Shown here: piece by piece, positions 33,777-42,567 of the stretch
Numbering within the stretch: position 1 is the first letter of the stretch
Layout: each line of letters starts with the position of its first letter
Assembly: GCA_964490705.1 (NCBI GenBank)
Contig: CAZBCG010000008.1
Span: forward strand, 62,001 to 126,000
DNA: 64,000 nt
Origin: Fodinibius sp964490705
GTDB taxonomy: Bacteria; Bacteroidota; Rhodothermia; Balneolales; Balneolaceae
Reading direction: 5' to 3'
Translations under genes and position numbers: made by a program
Notes under the pieces: generated by a model
Databases searched by the model: none
The model's input: the letters and a program-made list of their open reading frames with translations, nothing else
Told to the model about the DNA's origin: nothing

Positions 33777-34232
33777 TTAATTTAATTGCCATATCGCAAA
33801 ATTAAGTGCCGAGGCATAGCTGATCCACAGCCAATAGGGGATCAAGAGTGCGCCTGCAATTTTGTTTCTGCTCCAAAAAAGCATGACGCTGAATGCGACG
33901 GCAACCCAAAGTAGTAAAATTTCTGCTAAACCCGTGGCGATAAGATGCATTCCAAAGAAAATCCACGACCAGACGGCATTGAGGATGAGTTGCACAAAAA
34001 ACCATCGAAATTCCGGTCCCGTTATAGATACTTCTTTCATTTGCCACATTAGCCATGCGGCCACGCCCATCATGATATATAAAATGGGCCAGACGATTGG
34101 GAATATGACATTTGGCGGTGTCCAGCTTGGTTTTTCCAGGAGGTTATACCACGTACCGGGCTCAAACTGGGCGCCAAAGATGCCGGCCAGACTGCAAACC
34201 AAAATCCAGCCCAATAACCACAATCCCTTTTT
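33777..34232 (-). CDS. tspO: TspO/MBR family tryptophan-rich sensory protein
   Basis: Start at ATG 34232 gives a five-helix protein of 151 residues; a longer reading adds 10 residues. Conserved TspO motifs are visible: EPGTWYNLLEKPSWTPPN, VWPILYIMMGVAAWLMW and, late, NAVWSWIFFGMH. In bacteria these proteins bind tetrapyrroles or regulate pigment synthesis under light and oxygen. It is 28 bases upstream of crtY on the same strand, consistent with joint expression of pigment functions. TspO ligands cannot be told from sequence. Confidence 0.88.
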   Translation of the reverse strand, partial: KKGLWLLGWILVCSLAGIFGAQFEPGTWYNLLEKPSWTPPNVIFPIVWPILYIMMGVAAWLMWQMKEVSITGPEFRWFFVQLILNAVWSWIFFGMHLIATGLAEILLLWVAVAFSVMLFWSRNKIAGALLIPYWLWISYASALNFAIWQLN

Positions 34233-34577
34233 CATATGATATCGTGTTGACTGATACTGCATTTGTTGCCTAACAGTTTTTTAAGCAACAGCATTTATTT
34301 AATCAGTTAGAGGTGCATGGGTTCAGCGAAAATGTTAGCCACATCATTCTGTTAGTCAAGTTATTTAATTGAGCCTAAACACTCCTGTAAATACGTTTTT
34401 GGTGGTTTCCTATGCGGTCAACTCATACTATCACCTGCGTTAAAAGATAACAATATTGGTTTTGTCTTTTTTATGCTAAGAAACAAATACGCTGGAGTAG
34501 CTGGAATATTTTTAAAAGTTGCTCCAGTTTAAAATAGAGAATAAAGGCACTGGCTCTAGGATATAATTGCGCTAGTG
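34233..34577. other. Intergenic region between bioB and tspO
   Basis: No gene is visible in this AT-rich stretch. A GC-richer hairpin at about 34491-34528 pairs CTGGAGTAGC with GTTGCTCCAG through two wobbles, and may end the bioB transcript. No tRNA-like cloverleaf was recognised. Confidence 0.5.
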
Positions 34578-35582
34578 CTATTCTGCAGCTTCAGCTCCTT
34601 CGGGAATGTGCTCTTCTTTAGCATCCTTAAACGCTTCGCGGGGTGTTAATCCGAGGATATCAAACATTCGCATATCTTCTTCGAGCTCGTTGTTATCGGT
34701 CGTTAGCAACTTTTCGCCAGTAAAAATGGAATTGGCACCGGCCATAAAACAGAGTGCCTGCTCTTCCATGCTCATGTCCACACGGCCAGCCGAAAGGCGA
34801 ACCATCGAGTCGGGCATGGTGATGCGGGCGGTGGCAATCATCCGCGCCATGTCGTGCCAGGGCACTTTAGGTTGATCTTCGAGCGGCGTGCCTTCTACGG
34901 CAATCAGAGCATTTACCGGTACCGATTCGGGATGCTCTGGCATGGTCGCAAGGTTGTGGATCAGCTCAATGCGATCGTTATCTGTTTCTCCCATCCCGAT
35001 AATACCGCCCGAGCAAACGCTGATGTTGTTATCTCGTACCTTTTGAATGGTATCCAGTCGATCTTGGTATTTGCGGGTAGAGATAATGCGATTATAAAAA
35101 TCTTCGCTGCTGTCGAGATTGTGATTGTAAGCATATAATCCCGCTTCTTTGAGTTTGGCGGCCTGTTCATCCGTGAGCATCCCCAGTGTACAACAGACCT
35201 CCATATCCATATCGGTGATCTCGCTGACCATATCGAGAACCGTATCAAAATCTTTGGTTTCGCGACCACATCGCCAGGCCGCTCCCATACAAAATCGGGT
35301 GCTTCCCGCTTCTTTGGCTTTTTTTGCAGCAGATAAAATCTCTTCTTCGTCGAGCATTTCTTGTGCTTCAACGTCGGTGTCATGGTGGGCCGATTGGGGG
35401 CAGTAGGCACAGTCCTCGGGACATCCGCCCGTCTTGATCGAAAGCAGTGTACAAACCTGAACCTCACCCGTTTCCTGGTGCTCGCGGTGTACCGTTGCGG
35501 CACGATAGATGAGTTCCATTAATGGAGTGTGATAAATGTCAGAAATTTCGTCTTTGGTCCAATCGGTTCGCAGGTTAGCCAT
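34578..35582 (-). CDS. bioB: Biotin synthase
   Basis: This 334-residue radical-SAM enzyme inserts sulfur into dethiobiotin. The [4Fe-4S]/SAM motif is in CPEDCAYCPQS (three-Cys CxxxCxxC), and further family elements are FCMGAAWRC, VCCTLGMLT, YNHNLDSSEDFY and CSGGIIGMGE, where the cysteines hold the second cluster. RLSAGRVDMS is also conserved. Length and motifs are normal. No other biotin gene is adjacent. The start at 35582 opens with a charged MANLRTDWTKDEI. Confidence 0.96.
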   Translation of the reverse strand: MANLRTDWTKDEISDIYHTPLMELIYRAATVHREHQETGEVQVCTLLSIKTGGCPEDCAYCPQSAHHDTDVEAQEMLDEEEILSAAKKAKEAGSTRFCMGAAWRCGRETKDFDTVLDMVSEITDMDMEVCCTLGMLTDEQAAKLKEAGLYAYNHNLDSSEDFYNRIISTRKYQDRLDTIQKVRDNNISVCSGGIIGMGETDNDRIELIHNLATMPEHPESVPVNALIAVEGTPLEDQPKVPWHDMARMIATARITMPDSMVRLSAGRVDMSMEEQALCFMAGANSIFTGEKLLTTDNNELEEDMRMFDILGLTPREAFKDAKEEHIPEGAEAAE

Positions 35583-35832
35583 GAGTCTGTAATTTCTTCA
35601 ATCTAAAGTTCAATTTGTCCAAAAGTAATAGTGATGAATCGCAAATCCCAATCAAAAATGTATAGCTATTGTAATATCAGGTATAGTTCTCATTTTGGAT
35701 ATCTCCCTAAAAAGCATCCCTTTGGCATAGCATAATTTTTTATATTAGCAATCATATAATTAGGTCTATAGCTACAAGCAGTTAGAAAAAGGCAAGCTAA
35801 TATCACGAAACTTATAGGTATGAATTAAAGTC

Positions 35833-36525
35833 ATGGCAGAAGTTCTTATTTCAGGAAAAACATCGTTTAATATTGAGGTGCCCTATAAGTTGATTGAAGT
35901 CGGGGATGCCGAAGAAAAACCGCTGATTGTATATCTGCATGGATTTAAGCAGAATATTGCCCAGTTTGAGAAGCTGGTTGGCGATTTGTTGTCGATAGAA
36001 GCCTATCATCTTTTTGTGCAGGGACCGTATCCTATTTACGACCGAAGCAGAGAAAAAGAGGTAAAAAACTGGGGACGGGCTTGGTATTTGTATGACGGGA
36101 AACAGGATCAGTTTGTGGAATCTCTGGAGTTATCCTCTGAGTTTCTACAGCAGATCATTGACAAAATTCTGAAACAGATTTCTGTAACTCGGCTGGCAGT
36201 AGTGGGGTATTCTATGGGCGGCTACCTTGCCGGATATTTTGGATTTTCACGATGGAAGCATGTGAACGATCTGGTTGTAGTGGGTGGACGAATTAAAACC
36301 GAAGTCTTTGAAGATCGTTCGGGTAGGTACGAACATATGAATGTGCTGGCACTGCACGGCAAACAGGATGAGAGCGTCAAAAGTAATCCTCAGAAAAAAA
36401 GTTGTAAACAATTGGAGCGGTGGGGAGCCAATGTAACCTTTAAAGAATTGGAACAATCTCATGCACTGAGTAGTTTATTTATTCATGAAATCAAAGAATG
36501 GCTATTTGGGCTCGGTTACCACTAG
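35833..36525 (+). CDS. Alpha/beta-hydrolase esterase
   Basis: This 230-residue cytosolic hydrolase, like carboxylesterase/phospholipase proteins, has the oxyanion strand IVYLHGFKQN, nucleophile elbow VGYSMGGYLAG and a C-terminal EQSHALSS region with the likely catalytic His. The acid residue is probably Asp in ALHGKQDESVK. There is no signal peptide. The 250-base upstream spacer has no gene, and the response regulator starts 100 bases downstream. The substrate is unknown. Confidence 0.78.
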   Translation: MAEVLISGKTSFNIEVPYKLIEVGDAEEKPLIVYLHGFKQNIAQFEKLVGDLLSIEAYHLFVQGPYPIYDRSREKEVKNWGRAWYLYDGKQDQFVESLELSSEFLQQIIDKILKQISVTRLAVVGYSMGGYLAGYFGFSRWKHVNDLVVVGGRIKTEVFEDRSGRYEHMNVLALHGKQDESVKSNPQKKSCKQLERWGANVTFKELEQSHALSSLFIHEIKEWLFGLGYH

Positions 36526-36628
36526 ATTTTTTACGTTTTCTAATATAAACTTAGCATATTTATACTCAGTTGATTATAATCCGTTAAATCTAATTACGGG
36601 TTTCAATTAGGGAAGGAAGAAACTTACT

Positions 36629-37309
36629 ATGAATGTATTAGTCATCGAGGATGATCCTTCAGTTCGAACGTTGGTAAAAGCTGTGCTGGAGAAGAATGAT
36701 CATGAAGTAGATATTGCAGAAACTGCCGAAAATGGTGAGGCGCAGGCATTAGAAAATGCTTATGACATCATTATTTTGGATCTCGGTTTGCCCGATGGTG
36801 ATGGTTTTGATTTGTGTAAAAGTATGCGTGATGATGATATTACCACACCGGTGCTTATCCTTTCGGCCGAACAAGAAACCGATGTAAAAATTAAATGCCT
36901 CCGGGTAGGGGCCGATGACTACATTACCAAACCGTTCGATACCGAAGAGTTGATGGCCCGAATTGAGGCGATCAGCCGTCGAAGTACCGAAGCCAATGGT
37001 GACCGCGTGCTTCAATGCGGCGAACTGGAAGTGAATATGCTGGAGCGCGAATTTACCGTAAATGGCACAAAAGTAGATCTCACCAACAACGAGTTTAACC
37101 TGTTAGTGTATCTTTTGAAAAAGAAAAATAAGATCGTTACGCAGGAAGAAATTGCCGAAAACGTGTGGGATATTCATTTCGATACCCAGACCAATTACAT
37201 CAATGTGTATATCAGTTATCTGAGAAAAAAAATCCGCAGTCATTCCGAAGATGAATACATTGATACCGTACGCAAAAAAGGATTTATCATCCGCTGCGAG
37301 GATAAATAA
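36629..37309 (+). CDS. OmpR-family response regulator
   Basis: This 226-residue regulator is preceded by GGGAAGGAAG as a good ribosome binding site. The receiver domain has acidic VIEDDPSV, phospho-acceptor Asp in IIILDLGLPDGDG and Lys in DDYITKPFD. The C-terminal winged helix has LTNNEFNLLVYLLKK and NYINVYISYLRKKI, as in PhoB/OmpR. No sensor kinase is next to it; the kinases at 636 and 57979 are far away and of other classes. It converges with the CBS gene with a 3-base gap. Confidence 0.9.
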   Translation: MNVLVIEDDPSVRTLVKAVLEKNDHEVDIAETAENGEAQALENAYDIIILDLGLPDGDGFDLCKSMRDDDITTPVLILSAEQETDVKIKCLRVGADDYITKPFDTEELMARIEAISRRSTEANGDRVLQCGELEVNMLEREFTVNGTKVDLTNNEFNLLVYLLKKKNKIVTQEEIAENVWDIHFDTQTNYINVYISYLRKKIRSHSEDEYIDTVRKKGFIIRCEDK

Positions 37310-37312
37310 TTG

Positions 37313-37756
37313 CTAGCCGGGATACGAGCCTTCTCCCTGTATATAGTGACGCAGGTTACTGATTTCATTCTTCTGTTTTGAGATAATTGATTTCACCAGA
37401 TCCCCGATAGAAATCACCCCAACAACCTTATCTTGTTCCATTACCGGGAGGTGACGAATCTTTTTATCCGTCATAATCGACATACATCCTTTAACCGAAT
37501 CGGAGGGACTTACGCAATATACATCGGGAGACATGATTTCACGAACTGCTGTATTTTTTGAACTTCGTCCCTTTAAAATTACTTTGCTCCGATAGTCACG
37601 CTCACTTAAAATTCCATTTAACGTTTCGCCACTCATCACAACCAACGCTCCTATATCGAGTTTATCCATTTTGGCGATGGCCTCATATACTGTTTGTGTT
37701 GGTTCTACAGAATAGACTTCATGTCCCTTGTTTTTTAAGATATCACGCACAAGCAT
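37313..37756 (-). CDS. CBS-domain protein
   Basis: The start is set at ATG 37756 because AAAGGAGGT, a near-perfect Shine-Dalgarno site, sits just upstream; a longer reading is unsupported. The 147-residue protein is two CBS motifs: VYSVEPTQTVYEAIAKMDKLDIGAL (two blocks) and MSPDVYCVSPSDSVKGCMSIM with RHLPVMEQDKVVGVISIGDLV. CBS pairs bind adenine nucleotides or SAM and sense energy or redox state. The function is regulatory and the partner unknown. It is convergent with the response regulator gene. Confidence 0.88.
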   Translation of the reverse strand: MLVRDILKNKGHEVYSVEPTQTVYEAIAKMDKLDIGALVVMSGETLNGILSERDYRSKVILKGRSSKNTAVREIMSPDVYCVSPSDSVKGCMSIMTDKKIRHLPVMEQDKVVGVISIGDLVKSIISKQKNEISNLRHYIQGEGSYPG

Positions 37757-37844
37757 AAGACCTCCTTTTTTGATTGGAAAGATCAGATCACTAGTACTAT
37801 TATAATATATCTTTGGGATTAAAACACTGACTACAAACAATTTT

Positions 37845-38537
37845 ATGGATAAGTCGCTCAAATTACAACTGCTGAGCTACCTCAAGCAGTTTATCACCGA
37901 AGACCGATGGACCACCATTAATAACGTGCTCGATGCACGAACTCGGTATTTGACGGTAGTACTCGAAGATATCTATCAGCCGCACAATGCCAGTGCAGTA
38001 TTGCGCAGTTGTGATGGTTTTGGAATTCAGGATGTGCACATTATCGAAAACAAAAATGAATTTAATCCCAATCAGGGAGTGACGATTGGCGCCGACAAAT
38101 GGATATCTTATTACCAATATGATGAGTCAGGAAAAAATAACACTGAACGTTGTTTTCGGCATCTGAAAGAGGAGGGCTATCAAATTATCGCCACCACACC
38201 CCATCACGCTGATGTTACTATTGATATTGATAAGGTATCACTGGATCAGCCGACCGCACTCGTTTTCGGGGCGGAGCTGACCGGCCTTTCAGATTATGCC
38301 ATGGAGCATGCCGATGGTTATGCGCAAATACCCATGGTGGGATTCAGCGAAAGTTTTAATATTTCGGTGGGTGCAGCCCTGTGCCTGTACGACCTGTCAA
38401 CCCGATTGCGAAAAGGAGATCAACAGTGGTCGTTGACCGATAATGAAAAGCTGGATTTGCGGCTTGAGTGGGTTAAGAAATCAGTCCGGGCTGCGGATAA
38501 ACTGGAAGAACGGTTTTTAAACGAAAAAGAGGTATAA
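37845..38537 (+). CDS. trmH: tRNA 2'-O-methyltransferase TrmH (SpoU family)
   Basis: This 230-residue enzyme with the SpoU/SPOUT knot methylates ribose of guanosine in tRNA, probably at position 18. Motif 1 is NASAVLRSCDGFGI, motif 2 FGAELTGLSDYAM and motif 3 IPMVGFSESFNISVGAALCLY. The short N-terminal helix and C-terminal basic extension fit TrmH rather than the rRNA enzyme RlmB. It starts 88 bases from the CBS gene start in the opposite direction, so the two share a divergent promoter region. Confidence 0.88.
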   Translation: MDKSLKLQLLSYLKQFITEDRWTTINNVLDARTRYLTVVLEDIYQPHNASAVLRSCDGFGIQDVHIIENKNEFNPNQGVTIGADKWISYYQYDESGKNNTERCFRHLKEEGYQIIATTPHHADVTIDIDKVSLDQPTALVFGAELTGLSDYAMEHADGYAQIPMVGFSESFNISVGAALCLYDLSTRLRKGDQQWSLTDNEKLDLRLEWVKKSVRAADKLEERFLNEKEV

Positions 38538-38590
38538 TCGATTTTGATCAGTCAGAAAATACGATTTTCCAGCACCCAGCACCCCAAAAA

Positions 38591-39991
38591 CTACCCTCCA
38601 AACGGAATGCGCTGCGGCAAATCGGCAGTCACATAGGCCATCACCGCCATGGCAGCAATACATTTTTGATACTCCTCTTCGTCTAGTTTATCGATGGTAT
38701 CAGCGGCCGTATGATGATACCAAAAGTAGCGTGAGCTATCCACCAGCAAGTCCATGCCCGGTACGCCTTCGCGCATAATTGGACCGATGTCGGCCCCGCC
38801 GCCTCCGCGATTTATGGTACCGGCATTGATAGGGCTCAGCAGATCTCCAATTGCTGATACCATTTTATAGGCGTTATCAGATCCGCCGAAGCCAAATCCC
38901 TTGGGTTCAAAAACACCGCCGTCAGATTCAATAGCCAGCACATGATTTTTGAGCGTGCCATTTTCTTGCAGCATATCTCGATAAGCAGTTGCGCCGCGCA
39001 GGCCGTTTTCCTCGTTTGTCCACATCACCACTCGAACGGTACGCTTAGGTTTAAGGCCCAACTTTTTCATCAGCATCACCGCTTCCCATGCGGCAAAACA
39101 TCCGCCGGCATCATCCATCGCTCCCTGACCGACATCCCAAGAGTCGATGTGTCCGCCGACCACCACAATTTCCTCTGGTTTTTCGGATCCCTTGATCTCG
39201 GCAATAATGTTCCGAGAGGGTACATCAGGCAGTGTTTTGGCATTCATCGAGAGCTTAATTTTGATCGATTCGCCCATTTTCTGCAGTCGGTTTAACAACA
39301 TGGCGTGTTCCATAGTAATGGCAGCCTGCGGAATTTTTTTGATGTCATCTTCGTATGCGGAATTACCAGTGTGAGGTGTTTGCATAGAATAGGGACCCAC
39401 AGAACGAATGAGGCTGGCCACGGCTCCTACTTTTGCCGCTTCGATTGCTCCTTGATAGCGGTAGCGCACTGTTTTGCCATAACTAGTGAAAGGTACATTG
39501 TAAACCACAATTTTCCCCTCGGCTTCATCGGCATGTTGTTTTAGATCCTCAAAACTTTCAACAACCAGCACTTTTGCTTCGATGCCTTCTTCCGGGGTGC
39601 CGATACTTCCGCCGAGTCCCAACATGGGTAGCTCTTTTTTATACGGAGCAGTTAGCGTGGCTGACTCTTCACCGCGAACCCAATGGGGTACCATCACCTC
39701 TTGAGAGGTTACCCGGTCGAACGGCTGTTGATTCATCTCCTGTAAAATCCAGTCGATTGAATGTTCCAGGCTTTCTGATCCGCTAAAACGATGCCCAAAC
39801 TTATCCACAAAATAGGTGAGTGTTTCAAACGCTTTGTCATCGGAGAGTGCGGCATCAATAAGCTGTTGCGCCTCATCCTGATAAGAGCTCAGATCTATAC
39901 TTGTTGAGTCGGATTGTGCAAAGGTTGGGGCCGTTATTCCAAGAAAATAAACCGTAAATAAGAACAGTGCTTTTTTAGCAAGGGGCATCAT
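38591..39991 (-). CDS. M28 family zinc aminopeptidase
   Basis: This 466-residue secreted peptidase has a signal peptide (ending TFAQSD). A PA-type insertion domain (residues ~150-245, GKIVVYNVPFTSYGKTV) is followed by the M28 catalytic domain with zinc ligands in GGHIDSWDVGQGAMDDAGG, EENGLRG and ESDGGVF. The final His is expected in WYHHTAADT. It resembles carboxypeptidase Q/glutamate-type aminopeptidases of the Bacteroidota, acting on peptides in the periplasm or outside. It stands alone between trmH and the M23 peptidase gene. Confidence 0.85.
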   Translation of the reverse strand: MMPLAKKALFLFTVYFLGITAPTFAQSDSTSIDLSSYQDEAQQLIDAALSDDKAFETLTYFVDKFGHRFSGSESLEHSIDWILQEMNQQPFDRVTSQEVMVPHWVRGEESATLTAPYKKELPMLGLGGSIGTPEEGIEAKVLVVESFEDLKQHADEAEGKIVVYNVPFTSYGKTVRYRYQGAIEAAKVGAVASLIRSVGPYSMQTPHTGNSAYEDDIKKIPQAAITMEHAMLLNRLQKMGESIKIKLSMNAKTLPDVPSRNIIAEIKGSEKPEEIVVVGGHIDSWDVGQGAMDDAGGCFAAWEAVMLMKKLGLKPKRTVRVVMWTNEENGLRGATAYRDMLQENGTLKNHVLAIESDGGVFEPKGFGFGGSDNAYKMVSAIGDLLSPINAGTINRGGGGADIGPIMREGVPGMDLLVDSSRYFWYHHTAADTIDKLDEEEYQKCIAAMAVMAYVTADLPQRIPFGG

Positions 39992-40072
39992 AAGGGTGAT
40001 AGTTTTTCAGGATTGTTATGTGGCATAGATAGTAAATATGGGAAATAAAAAGACCATAAATGTCCCAACAAA

Positions 40073-40099
40073 AAAAGGCTACTCAATGAGCAGCCTTTT
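40073..40099 (-). terminator. Terminator of the M23 peptidase gene
   Basis: AAAAGGCTACTC (40073-40084) and GAGCAGCCTTTT (40088-40099) pair with one mismatch over a three-base loop. On the minus strand the hairpin lies 28 bases after the stop codon and ends in a run of T. Confidence 0.8.
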
Positions 40100-40127
40100 A
40101 AAGAGATTACAGGTTTTTGGAAAAATC

Positions 40128-41102
40128 CTAGTCCATAGATTTATGATTATTCTCTACAATATCTTTGTACATCATATATTCTTCGGGAGTGGTATCCGCA
40201 AAGATGTATTTCAACGGATCAACCGGTTTGTCATTTTGATGTACTTCGTAATGCAGGTGCGGACCTTCAACTCGTCCCGATTGCCCCGAGAATCCAATGA
40301 GATCGCCCCGCTTTACTTTCGTACCGGGCTTGATGCCTTTGGCATATGATGACAGGTGAGCATAATAACTTTCGTAACCATATTTGTGATTGATGACTAC
40401 CAAGCGTCCGTATGTTCCTTTTAGGTCGGCATATTTGACGGTACCGTCGCCTGTTGCAAAAATTTTGCTGCCGATATTAGCCCTGAAATCAAGTCCTTCA
40501 TGTGGTGTACGATATCCCAAGACGGGATGAAAACGCATCCCAAAGCCACTCAATACAATGCCTTTTGTGGGTTTAATGGCCGGCATATGTTTCAGCTTCT
40601 TCTGATTTTTGTTGTAATACTTCTGGATTTCTTGAAAGCTAAGTTTTTGGATATTGATGCTTCGCTCCAGATTTTCCAGATTTTTTGACGTCCATTTCAG
40701 AATATCTGCCGTTTCCTGGCTATAAATATCATATTCGGAATAAACATCAGCACCACCGGCCCCGGCCTGGCGCTCGTCATACGAAATTTCGTCCATTCCC
40801 AACACCGAGCGGTACATCTCGTTATCGGTTTGGGCAAGTTGGTCAACTTCTTGATCCAGATCTTGAATGGTCTCCTTGGTTTTTTCAAGCTGATTGATGA
40901 GTTCTTGGTTTTCTGCTTGGAGAGCAATTTCTGCGGGCGTACCGACTGAAAAGGAGAGAATAGAAATACCAATACCCGAAAGCACCACACCGCACAAAAT
41001 CCAAACACACGCGGTATAAACAACACGTTCTAAGCTATTGTACTCGACGGGGACAAATTCACAATTTTGTTCGTCGTAGTAATAATAATTGTTAAGAGCC
41101 AT
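40128..41102 (-). CDS. M23 family peptidoglycan endopeptidase (MepM-like)
   Basis: This 324-residue protein has one N-terminal membrane helix (ACVWILCGVVLSGIGISIL) and a coiled coil of about 50 residues (ELINQLEKTKETIQDLDQE). The lysostaphin-type domain has its metal ligands in GFGMRFHPVLGYRTPHEGLDF (read in two blocks), STYAHLS-like YYAHLSSY and GPHLHYEV. The family cuts peptide cross-links in the cell wall. The coiled coil may hold it in a divisome-like complex. It lies downstream of the xerC-hpf-hprK group on the same strand and has its own terminator. Confidence 0.9.
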   Translation of the reverse strand: MALNNYYYYDEQNCEFVPVEYNSLERVVYTACVWILCGVVLSGIGISILSFSVGTPAEIALQAENQELINQLEKTKETIQDLDQEVDQLAQTDNEMYRSVLGMDEISYDERQAGAGGADVYSEYDIYSQETADILKWTSKNLENLERSINIQKLSFQEIQKYYNKNQKKLKHMPAIKPTKGIVLSGFGMRFHPVLGYRTPHEGLDFRANIGSKIFATGDGTVKYADLKGTYGRLVVINHKYGYESYYAHLSSYAKGIKPGTKVKRGDLIGFSGQSGRVEGPHLHYEVHQNDKPVDPLKYIFADTTPEEYMMYKDIVENNHKSMD

Positions 41103-41213
41103 AAATGATTATTTATTCAAACTGATCCACAAGCAAGAGAACAGAAGCCGCCGTTTGTTACAAAAAGCAAAAAGTACGGAATAATCTAAATTTTCGAAAA
41201 TTAGAACTATTTC

Positions 41214-42242
41214 TTACTCGATATCGCCTTCAAAATACTCAATAGCCCGTTTGGGCATGGCATGGGGGTCTTCCTTTTCTGCAATATGTGTTTTGACCTT
41301 ATCTTGAAATGCTTCTGCGGCATCGTAGCCGTAATGGCGAAGCAGGTAGTTCATAGCGATGACTTCGGCAATAACAGTAATGTTTTTACCGGGCGTAATG
41401 GGCAGGTTAATCATCGGAATTTCGACCCCCATCACAGAAGTAGTATCCCGGTTGAGCCCGGTGCGTTCAATGTCTTTGGATTCATCCCAGAGCGATAGTT
41501 CGAGTACTACTTCCAACCGTTTTTGATACCGGATGGCACGCACGCCAAACATCGACATGATGTCAATAATGCCCAGCCCCCGGATCTCCATAAAATGCTT
41601 GTTCATTTCGGTGGCGGAGGTCATCAATACGTTGTTTTTCTTGGTGAGGATGACCACATCATCGGCCACGAGCCGGTGCCCGCGCTCAACCAAGTCAAGG
41701 GCCACTTCGCTTTTGCCAATGCCCGATTTTCCTGCAATCAATATGCCAATGCCATAGACATCTACCATGGAGCCATGCACCATCGTTTGGAGCGCAAATT
41801 GATCCTCCAGAAAGTCGCGCACTTGATGCATAAACCGCGTCGTTTCCAGCGGGGTGCCAAATACCGGGATATTGGCTTCTTTTGCCATATCCTTTAGATA
41901 GTTGGGCAACTCATTACCGGCAGTAATAAAGAGCACCGGAATTTCAAATTGTGTCAGATTTTCAAAGGCCTCGACTTGTTCCTCCTTCGAAAGGTTCTCC
42001 AAATAGCGCGTTTCTGTATTACCAATTACCTGAATTCGCTGATGGGTAAATAACTTCACATAGCCGGCCAGCGCCAGACCGGGGCGGTGAAGTTCCGCCT
42101 CGGTCACATAACGCCGGTCGTCATCGCTTTCGGCGACAAAAGTATTGAGCTCCACCTGAACGCGTTTGCTAAGGCGCTCAACAAGGTATGAAACGCTTAT
42201 TCGTTCTGTTTTGGGGATCGTTTCGTTGTCACCGAAAGCCAT
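41214..42242 (-). CDS. hprK: HPr kinase/phosphorylase
   Basis: This 342-residue protein phosphorylates and dephosphorylates Ser46 of HPr, linking carbon metabolism to regulation. The N-terminal domain precedes the catalytic region with IAGKSGIGKSEVALDL (Walker A), ERGHRLVADDVV (active-site acidic pair and His) and MEIRGLGIIDIM, the conserved HprK signature. It starts 6 bases after the hpf gene in the minus-strand order and is the last gene of the xerC-hpf-hprK unit. No HPr gene is in the window. Confidence 0.94.
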   Translation of the reverse strand: MAFGDNETIPKTERISVSYLVERLSKRVQVELNTFVAESDDDRRYVTEAELHRPGLALAGYVKLFTHQRIQVIGNTETRYLENLSKEEQVEAFENLTQFEIPVLFITAGNELPNYLKDMAKEANIPVFGTPLETTRFMHQVRDFLEDQFALQTMVHGSMVDVYGIGILIAGKSGIGKSEVALDLVERGHRLVADDVVILTKKNNVLMTSATEMNKHFMEIRGLGIIDIMSMFGVRAIRYQKRLEVVLELSLWDESKDIERTGLNRDTTSVMGVEIPMINLPITPGKNITVIAEVIAMNYLLRHYGYDAAEAFQDKVKTHIAEKEDPHAMPKRAIEYFEGDIE

Positions 42243-42248
42243 GGTTGA

Positions 42249-42548
42249 TTACCGTTGATGTAAGGTTTTTCGTTTGTATTTTTTGAGCTGACGGCTGATG
42301 TTTTCGATTACCATATTTATCGCCTGCTCATACGATGGCGCCTGTTCCTTGGCATTTAATAATTTTTGAGGCACTTTAACATTCAGCTCGGCCTGCTGTG
42401 GATTATCATCGTTGGGTACCGGTTGTAGGATGATATCGCAGGTTAAAATACGATCATAAAACTGATCCAGCTTTTGTACGGCATCTTCTGCATAAGTATG
42501 AAGTTTTGAACTTGCGTCGAAGTGTCTTGCTGTGAATGTAGTTTTCAT
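42249..42548 (-). CDS. hpf: Ribosome hibernation-promoting factor (short form)
   Basis: This 99-residue HPF/RaiA protein binds the 30S decoding region and stabilises inactive ribosomes. It starts with FTARHFDASSKLHTYAED and has LDQFYDRILTCDIILQ and NVKVPQKLLNAKEQAPSYEQAI. The C-terminal dimerisation domain of long HPF is absent, so it is the short form. Basic residues at the end (RQLKKYKRK) contact rRNA. It lies 20 bases downstream of the recombinase gene and 6 bases upstream of hprK. Confidence 0.88.
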   Translation of the reverse strand: MKTTFTARHFDASSKLHTYAEDAVQKLDQFYDRILTCDIILQPVPNDDNPQQAELNVKVPQKLLNAKEQAPSYEQAINMVIENISRQLKKYKRKTLHQR

Positions 42549-42567
42549 AGAAACCTCTTGGTTAATG

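Noticed and set aside
34491..34528. tRNA-like structure between bioB and tspO
   Set aside because: Only one stem is present; there are no D, anticodon or T arms and no CCA-type end.
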